DNA of 26,752 bases. It comes from CAZAGD01 sp049699975 (lineage in GTDB: Bacteria; Desulfobacterota; SM23-61). The position numbers and the translations under genes were made by a program. The DNA is taken from positions 1-26,752 of the forward strand of contig JBNAWB010000028.1 of NCBI GenBank assembly GCA_049699975.1, written 5' to 3'. The notes under the pieces are model-generated. The model was given only the letters and a program-made list of their open reading frames with translations, did no database searches and had not been told where the DNA came from. Of the stretch, positions 21,795-26,752 are shown one piece after another (the first letter of the stretch is position 1; every line of letters starts with the position of its first letter).

Positions 21795-23132
21795 ATGGTT
21801 AAAAAGGTTGGTAGTTTCGTTTTATTATGGGGCTTGATGTTACTGCTCGCCACATTTCCAGCTCAAGCCCAGGACAAATTAGTAGTTTGGTGGAATAAGA
21901 GTTTTATTCCTCAGCAAGATGAAGCCTTTAAAGAAATCGCGCAGAAATGGGAAAAGAAAACGGGAAAACAAGTGGATCTTTCCTTCTTTGCCCTTCCTGA
22001 TCATCCAGCAAAGATCTTGGCAGCTTTTGATTCAAAAATAGTCCCTGATGTGGACTTTGGCCAAATCGTTAACGTCCAAACCGGTAATTTCGCCTATGAA
22101 GATAAATTATTAGAAATATCAGACGTTCTGGATCCCATCCGTCATCGTTTTACAGAAGGCGCTCTTAGGGCCACGCAATATTTTAATAGTAAGACAGGGA
22201 AAAGAGGCACCTATGCCTTCCCTTTAATGCAACACGGAGTGAATATCCATTACTGGCTGGATATGGTGCAAGCGGCAGGCTTTAAGGAAACGGATGTCCC
22301 CAAGGAATGGAAACCTTTCTGGGATTTTTGGGGAGAAGTTCAAAAAAGACTACGCGCTAAAGGAGAAAGGGTTTATGGCTTAGGCATTACCTATTCTACC
22401 GAAGCAACTGATACCTGGCAAGAATTCGAACATTTTATGGAGGCTTATCGTGTGCGCGTGATGGACGATAATGGAAAACTTTTGGTCGACGATCCCAAGG
22501 TCAGGCAGGGTCTCATTACTGTTTTGGAGGATTTCACCCGTCATTACAAAGCCAAAAATGTTCCTCCGGGTGCGATAAGCTGGAAAGATATTGACAATAA
22601 CGTTAATTTTAATAATCGGCAGGTAGTCATGTCTATTAACCCCACTCTTTCCATTCCCAGTTCTTTCCTTGGCAAAAATGATGATTATTATTACAACAAG
22701 ATTAAAACTTTGCGTTGGCCCTTAGCTCCTGATGGTAAGATTTTTACTTTGCGGGTATCTGTTCATGCTGGCTTCATACCCAAGGACGCGAAGAATAAAG
22801 AATTGGCCAAGGACTTTGTGCGTTTTATTCTTGAGCCAGAAAACCTTGACCATTTTGTAAAAGCTTCTCAAGGAGCTTTTTTCCCAATTCTCAAAGAATC
22901 TTATAAAGATCCTTTCTTCGTGTCGGCCGATCCTCATCGAGCTGCCGTATATAAGAATTTTACCGAAACTCCCAACAGACCATACGAGCAAGTAATCAAC
23001 CGCAAGTTCATAAAAGTGCAGACAGAAAATCTTTATGGGCGAGCTTGCGGCCGCGTACTTTCGGATAATTGGCCAGCGGCCAAAGCGGTAGATGAATTGA
23101 TCACCCGCATGAAACAAATTATGGAGGAATAA
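21795..23132 (+). CDS. ABC transporter periplasmic solute-binding protein (family 1, CUT1-like)
   Basis: Captures the substrate for the two permeases that follow. The 445-residue protein has a signal peptide at 1-25 (basic VKK, hydrophobic LLWGLMLLLATF, then AQA before QDK) and no lipobox cysteine, so it is expected to be soluble in the periplasm. The mature part has the family-1 pattern: LVVWWNKSF, FDSKIVPDVDF, a central VYGLGITYS, then RVSVHAGFIPKDAKNKELAKDFVRFIL. Tryptophans and aromatics are abundant, as in sugar and oligosaccharide binders. The substrate is unknown. AAGGAGGGG precedes the ATG, fitting high expression. Confidence 0.9.
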   Translation: MVKKVGSFVLLWGLMLLLATFPAQAQDKLVVWWNKSFIPQQDEAFKEIAQKWEKKTGKQVDLSFFALPDHPAKILAAFDSKIVPDVDFGQIVNVQTGNFAYEDKLLEISDVLDPIRHRFTEGALRATQYFNSKTGKRGTYAFPLMQHGVNIHYWLDMVQAAGFKETDVPKEWKPFWDFWGEVQKRLRAKGERVYGLGITYSTEATDTWQEFEHFMEAYRVRVMDDNGKLLVDDPKVRQGLITVLEDFTRHYKAKNVPPGAISWKDIDNNVNFNNRQVVMSINPTLSIPSSFLGKNDDYYYNKIKTLRWPLAPDGKIFTLRVSVHAGFIPKDAKNKELAKDFVRFILEPENLDHFVKASQGAFFPILKESYKDPFFVSADPHRAAVYKNFTETPNRPYEQVINRKFIKVQTENLYGRACGRVLSDNWPAAKAVDELITRMKQIMEE

Positions 23133-23151
23133 ACCTCTCTGCCATTCTTCC

Positions 23152-24024
23152 ATGAGGAAAAATTCACCAACTCTGGCCTTAAATAATTCCCTGGGCCGCT
23201 TTGATAAAGATGCGGCTTGGGGAATCATCCTGGTAATCCCCTACATCATTGTCTTTGTATTTGTGGTTGCCTATCCCATCATTTATGGATTATTTTTAGG
23301 AAGCAATCCAAGTAGCTATATCAAGTTAATCCAGGATCCTATATATCTGAAAAGTGCCCGGAACACTCTGGTATTTCTCCTCGTGGCAGTCAACCTCAAG
23401 CTTTTTTTAGCTTTGCTCCTTTCCGGTTTTTTTTACCACACGGAGCGTTGGATTCGTTGGGTGGGAGTTATCTTTCTTATTCCTTGGGCAGCTCCTTCAG
23501 TTCCCTCTATACTTTCTATTCGCTGGATGTTCAACAGCGAATGGGGCTTAATTAATGGTCTTCTTTTTCGTTGGTTGGGCATAGAAGGGCCGCTCTGGCT
23601 TGTCAAACCTAATTTGGCTTTTGGTCTGGTAATTTTTACCCATATTTGGAAGTATCTCCCCTTCTGGACTCTTATTTTGCTTGCTGGCCGTATGGCTATT
23701 CCCAAAGAACAATACGAAGCTGCTGATGTAGATGGGGCAACCCGTTTTCAAGTCTTCCGCTTCATTACTTTTCCCGGCATAAAAAATCTATATATTACCT
23801 GCACTCTTCTATCTACCATCTGGACAATCGGAGATTTCAACAGCGTTTACCTTCTCACAGGAGGAGGACCAACCGACTCTACCCACGTATTCGCCACTTT
23901 AGGAATTCGGTATGCTTTCAATATTGGGGATATCCATACGGGGGTGGCTACAGTGGTTACAGCTCTACCTATAGTCATTCCCTTAGTTTTTGTTTTGATC
24001 CGTCGTTTAGCGAGAGAGAAATGA
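23152..24024 (+). CDS. ABC transporter permease, MalF-like
   Basis: Inner-membrane subunit of 290 residues with about six TM segments. The cytoplasmic EAA loop that docks on the ATPase is clear: EQYEAADVDGATRFQVFRFI followed by TFPGI (about residues 186-210). It belongs to the carbohydrate-uptake CUT1 type. It lies 19 bases after the binding-protein gene with no obvious ribosome site of its own (GGAGG is 24 bases upstream), so translation may be coupled or weak. It forms a heterodimer with the next gene product. Confidence 0.92.
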   Translation: MRKNSPTLALNNSLGRFDKDAAWGIILVIPYIIVFVFVVAYPIIYGLFLGSNPSSYIKLIQDPIYLKSARNTLVFLLVAVNLKLFLALLLSGFFYHTERWIRWVGVIFLIPWAAPSVPSILSIRWMFNSEWGLINGLLFRWLGIEGPLWLVKPNLAFGLVIFTHIWKYLPFWTLILLAGRMAIPKEQYEAADVDGATRFQVFRFITFPGIKNLYITCTLLSTIWTIGDFNSVYLLTGGGPTDSTHVFATLGIRYAFNIGDIHTGVATVVTALPIVIPLVFVLIRRLAREK

Positions 24025-24025
24025 A

Positions 24026-24862
24026 ATGAGAAATTTCTTAAAAATTTTCCCTTTGGGAATAATAGCTTTGCTGGTGCTTATCTGGACTGGTTTACCAATT
24101 TACCATATGGTTATCTTAGCTTTGACGCCGCAGACAGCGGCGTTTGCGGCCCGCGTTTGGCCAGATAATCCCACTATGGAAAATTTCCGGTTAGCTCTAA
24201 CGCGGGGCCATCCCTTTCTTGCCCATTTTTGGGAGCAACTTTTAAATAGCTTATTAATAGCTTTGGCTACCTGCCTATTAGTTTTAATTATTGCCAGCAC
24301 GGCTTCCTTCGCTATTAGCCGCTTACGCCTCCGCTGGGCTCCTATAGTTACTAATATGGCTCTCTTTACCTATTTAATCCCTTCTGCTTTTTTGGCTATC
24401 CCTCTTTATCGGATCATGGGCAAGTATGGAATCTTAAACCATCCTTGGTCTCTAATTCTTGCTCTGGTGGCCTTTGCCAGCCCGTATGCCATTTGGGTTA
24501 TCCGCCAATATGGAGAAAACGTACCCTATGAACTTGATGAAAGCGCTCGCGTAGATGGAGCTACTATCCCTCAAATCTTTTGGTATATATATCTGCCTCT
24601 CATTACTCCTTCGCTCGTGGCTATAGGGACTTACGCTTTACTCTTGGCGTGGAACGAGTACTTGTATGCCTTTCTTTTCCTTTCCAGTGAAACGCGGATC
24701 ACCGTGCCCGTTATGCTTGGCCATTTTACGACTTCGGACGATGCGCCCTGGACGTTAATGATGGCTACCGCCGTAATTTATTCGCTTCCGCCAATTGCTC
24801 TCTATTATTCTGTACGCCGTTTCATGGTCACTGGGCTTACGGCGGGGGCAGTCAAATCATGA
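24026..24862 (+). CDS. ABC transporter permease, MalG-like
   Basis: Second inner-membrane subunit of 278 residues with about six TM segments. Its EAA loop reads YELDESARVDGATIPQIF then YIYLPLITPSL (about 171-195). The C-terminus RRFMVTGLTAGAVKS is the standard MalG-type ending. It starts one base after the stop codon of the first permease, so the two are tightly coupled. No ATP-binding protein follows, so an ATPase encoded elsewhere must energise the importer. Its stop overlaps the convergent racemase gene by 6 bp. Confidence 0.92.
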   Translation: MRNFLKIFPLGIIALLVLIWTGLPIYHMVILALTPQTAAFAARVWPDNPTMENFRLALTRGHPFLAHFWEQLLNSLLIALATCLLVLIIASTASFAISRLRLRWAPIVTNMALFTYLIPSAFLAIPLYRIMGKYGILNHPWSLILALVAFASPYAIWVIRQYGENVPYELDESARVDGATIPQIFWYIYLPLITPSLVAIGTYALLLAWNEYLYAFLFLSSETRITVPVMLGHFTTSDDAPWTLMMATAVIYSLPPIALYYSVRRFMVTGLTAGAVKS

Positions 24863-25531
24863 GAGGATCTCTTTGATAGCCCGCACGGCAAAAGATGGGG
24901 AAGCAAAAATTTTGGGCTTTAATGCTTCTTCAACAAAATTTTTAGCAGGAGCCATTGATACCTGTGTCAAAAGAAGAGCTTCGTGCTTTTCCCCCAATTG
25001 AGAAGCATAGGTACCCATAATTTTATAAAAATCCTCAGGATTTTTATTTAAAAGGGGCCAGGCATCGCTCTTTACAAAGGAGTGCCAAGAAATTTGCCGG
25101 CTTAATCTCTCAGCGATTATTTTAAATTGATTTTCAACGGACTTTAAAACCGTCTCGGCCGTAGCCAAAAGGGCAATATTTTTAAAATTTTGCACTAAGA
25201 AGGAAATGACCGGCTCATCAATTTTAACCATCGGTACAGAAATAAACGGCCTCAGATCATCCACGGCCGGGGAAAGAGTAGAACAGGTGAAGAGAATGCC
25301 GTCAACACCTGCTTTCTGGGCGATCATAGCCATCTGCAGGGCTTTCGTCCGCGAGTGAGGAGAAAGCCCCCCTTCGCGGCGAAAGTCTTCTAAAAGAGTT
25401 TCATCGAGAATGTGCATGAGCTGAGCTTCAGGAAAAATTTCCGCAAAGGCAGCTTCCATAGGTCTAAATACTGCTTTTGTACTGGAAATGAGCGCTACCT
25501 TCGGTTTTTTCCCTGCTTGTTTATTTTCCAT
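24857..25531 (-). CDS. Asp/Glu/hydantoin racemase family protein
   Basis: A 224-residue two-lobed protein of the aspartate/glutamate racemase superfamily, which also includes hydantoin racemases, maleate isomerase and arylmalonate decarboxylase. The first catalytic cysteine is present in GILFTCSTLSPAVDDL (about C83). At the second site the usual Cys is absent and the segment reads LLLTQVSMAPAK. One-cysteine members cannot use the standard two-base mechanism, so racemase activity is doubtful; isomerase, decarboxylase or cleavage chemistry is possible. I start it at ATG 25529-25531, preceded by GGGAG and AAGGA. The frame is open to 25600, but that extension runs into the repeat tract and is not family-like. 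Confidence 0.8.
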   Translation of the reverse strand: MENKQAGKKPKVALISSTKAVFRPMEAAFAEIFPEAQLMHILDETLLEDFRREGGLSPHSRTKALQMAMIAQKAGVDGILFTCSTLSPAVDDLRPFISVPMVKIDEPVISFLVQNFKNIALLATAETVLKSVENQFKIIAERLSRQISWHSFVKSDAWPLLNKNPEDFYKIMGTYASQLGEKHEALLLTQVSMAPAKNFVEEALKPKIFASPSFAVRAIKEILS

Positions 25532-25590
25532 TCCTTTTAACTCCCTATTCCCGTCTCCTACTTTTCCACATTGCTCTGCCAGGATTTTTG

Positions 25591-25760
25591 ACTGCAGCAC
25601 GGCAGCACTGCCTCACTGCAGAACTGCCGCACTTCTTTTATCTCCCTGTTCCCTGCTTTTTTCGCTTTGCCCTATGCGCTTAGCGCTTTGCCTAATTTTC
25701 ACCGCACCACTGCAGAACTCTCTAACTGCAGCACTTCTTTTTTTCTCCCTGCCCCTTGCT
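25591..25760. repeat. Imperfect tandem, low-complexity CTGCAG/CCCTGC tract
   Basis: Two related blocks lie about 95-100 bases apart. CACTGCAGAACT occurs at 25614-25625 and 25708-25719; a CTGCxGCACTTCTTTT segment followed by CTCCCTG occurs after each; ACTGCAGCAC is at 25591 and 25725. The strand is pyrimidine-rich between blocks, with a GCGCTtAGCGC mini-hairpin near 25676. It fills the space between the cyclase gene and the downstream racemase-like gene. It looks like replication-slippage or repeat-family DNA, not a gene. Confidence 0.5.
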
Positions 25761-25767
25761 CCTTGCT

Positions 25768-26424
25768 TTATAAGACCCCTTCAATCGCGATCGCCCTGAT
25801 CGGCCAAGCATCACATCCCTTCACCCGCACCGGGAGGCCCATAAAGAAGAATCGTTCTTCTTTTAATTGATCGAGATTAGCCAATCCTTCGATTAAGGGA
25901 ATACCGCGGCTCAATAATTCTACGTGCACGCGCATCCTGCGCAGTTGAGAAAAATCTTCTTCTATCTTATAAGAAAAATCCATGGCTAGAAGCTTAATAC
26001 CTGTCTCTGCCAACCATACGGCTGCCGCATCAGTCATGGTAATTTGGTCTTCGTCTTTATATGGACAATTTCCCATGACCACGATGTCTCCTGGCCGTAC
26101 TCCTTTTTCTTTTAAATATTCAGGAGTGATTCTGGCCCGCGGCGGGAGTTTGGCTAAATTAATAAATATTGCCTCCCCCCACCAGGCCTCAGGAGGAAAA
26201 TCAGCTACATCTTTGGCCTCTCTCCAATCTTCCATAGCTGGCAAAAAATGCGAAGGCGCCTCGGCATGAGTGCCAATATGCGACATAGTGTCAATATCAT
26301 GCATGAATTCCCCGGCGAATATCCTAAACCGCCGAATTTCCAATCTTCTCCCTTCTTTCCCAGGTTGCAAAATTTTGTTTAATTCTACTACTCTTCCCTT
26401 TTTCAAAATCTCTAAAATTCCCAT
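25768..26424 (-). CDS. Cyclase family protein (kynurenine formamidase-like metal hydrolase)
   Basis: A 218-residue member of the putative cyclase/KynB family, metal-dependent amidohydrolases or lactone-type hydrolases. The metal motif HxGTHxDxPxH appears as SHIGTHAEAPSHF, with Glu in place of the usual Asp. DIVVMGNCPYK, LLAMDFSYK and VHVELLSRGIPLIEGLANLDQL follow the family pattern. AAAGGAAAAGAG precedes the ATG. Downstream on the same strand is the racemase-like gene, possibly cotranscribed across the repeat tract. The natural substrate is unknown; kynurenine pathway genes are absent, so an amide or lactone from the neighbouring uptake system is a reasonable guess. Confidence 0.85.
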   Translation of the reverse strand: MGILEILKKGRVVELNKILQPGKEGRRLEIRRFRIFAGEFMHDIDTMSHIGTHAEAPSHFLPAMEDWREAKDVADFPPEAWWGEAIFINLAKLPPRARITPEYLKEKGVRPGDIVVMGNCPYKDEDQITMTDAAAVWLAETGIKLLAMDFSYKIEEDFSQLRRMRVHVELLSRGIPLIEGLANLDQLKEERFFFMGLPVRVKGCDAWPIRAIAIEGVL

Positions 26425-26752
26425 CTCTTTTCCTTTCCTAAAGAAATTTTTTCTCTTAAAGCTTTAAACTGATTTTTCAGTTTTGAAAATTATTAAAAAG
26501 CAAAAAGGAAGTCAACTAAAATTTAATCCAACTTGTAATGCGTCATTAAATGGGGCAAAAATTTCTTAGCTTAGAAGATTATTTTCCCCTCCCCATCTCC
26601 TCTCCCCAGCGAGACTGGGTCAAAATCAATAAATGGCTACCCTTGGCTGAAAGGGCCAGAGGCAGGCCTGAATTTACAATCATGAGGTGGTGATTCATCC
26701 GTAGATACGGGTGGATTTAGAAGCTTAATTATATTGCTTAATTTGACGATCT
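26425..26752. other. Intergenic region at the window edge
   Basis: No gene is supported. It contains the inverted repeat at 26466-26483, a stretch at 26619-26635 resembling the flank of the 7708-7802 repeat, and the GC-rich repeat GCCAGAGGCAGGCC at 26655-26668, identical to 455-468 inside the MITE-like element. Confidence 0.4.
26466..26483. promoter_or_regulatory. Candidate operator upstream of the cyclase gene
   Basis: AAACTGATTTTTCAGTTT is a perfect 7-bp inverted repeat with a 4-base centre, 42 bases upstream of the cyclase start. Size and spacing fit a dimeric repressor site, but the regulator is unknown and no -35/-10 pair is obvious. Confidence 0.4.

Noticed and set aside
22722..23228. 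168-codon minus-strand frame opposite the end of the binding-protein gene
   Set aside because: Long, but fully antisense to conserved coding sequence and without recognisable features.
25488..25870. Plus-strand frames through the CTGCAG tract
   Set aside because: Low-complexity Leu/Pro/Cys-rich translations of repeat DNA that partly overlap the two minus-strand genes.
1..26752. CRISPR array, tRNA or rRNA genes
   Set aside because: No regularly spaced identical repeats with unique spacers, and no cloverleaf or rRNA-like sequence was noticed; the repeats present are dispersed or inverted.

Overview
The window is bacterial, moderately AT-rich and gene-dense, with islands of small interspersed repeats. 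EF-P with the MYSTTDFRKG start, D-aminoacyl-tRNA deacylase, an M23 cell-wall peptidase, and a periplasmic binding protein with a signal-peptidase-I type signal and no lipobox point to a diderm bacterium. The adenylate kinase (unusual LID segment with CEQDNNHPNN and CRVC) and the EF-P resemble, from memory, those of Deltaproteobacteria/Desulfobacterota-like lineages. 4-Hydroxybutyryl-CoA dehydratase, an ADP-forming acyl-CoA synthetase subunit and MeaB suggest an anaerobic or microaerobic lifestyle. I cannot name a genus; an uncultured lineage is likely.

Layout. 1-922 has no convincing gene. It holds repeats, including a 339-bp MITE-like element (189-527) with perfect 14-bp terminal inverted repeats and a 9-bp target duplication. 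923-2069 holds queD (apparently starting on ATT) and folE2, the first steps of queuosine/deazapurine synthesis, converging on adk (2077-2778, minus). 3062-5606 is a two-gene unit: a soluble MgtE_N/CBS sensor-like protein and an NRAMP-family transporter whose metal-site residues match the magnesium-transporting NRMT clade. 5868-7620 holds a membrane-anchored M23 peptidase overlapping dtd. 8035-13548 (plus) is an acyl-CoA cluster: acyl-CoA dehydrogenase, 4-hydroxybutyryl-CoA dehydratase, acyl-CoA ligase, second acyl-CoA dehydrogenase. A minus-strand series converges on it (19156 down to 13570): nfo, TPR protein, Xaa-Pro peptidase, efp, gcvH, ADP-forming acyl-CoA synthetase beta subunit, meaB. 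19585-24862 (plus) is an uptake/catabolism block: OFA-type MFS carrier, TIM-barrel isomerase/epimerase, ABC binding protein and two permeases with no ATPase gene. It converges on a minus-strand Asp/Glu-racemase-like gene and a metal-dependent cyclase.

Working together. The acyl-CoA genes could activate an acid (ligase and/or ADP-forming synthetase), oxidise it, and dehydrate 4-hydroxybutyryl-CoA to crotonyl-CoA; MeaB implies a B12-dependent acyl-CoA mutase elsewhere. The transporter block with epimerase, racemase and cyclase looks like uptake and processing of a sugar, sugar acid or related carboxylate of unknown identity.

Most notable: the predicted NRMT plus detached MgtE sensor pair, two probable non-AUG starts (ATT in queD, CTG in nfo), and at least two families of small TIR elements, one lying between the divergent promoters of nfo and the OFA carrier.
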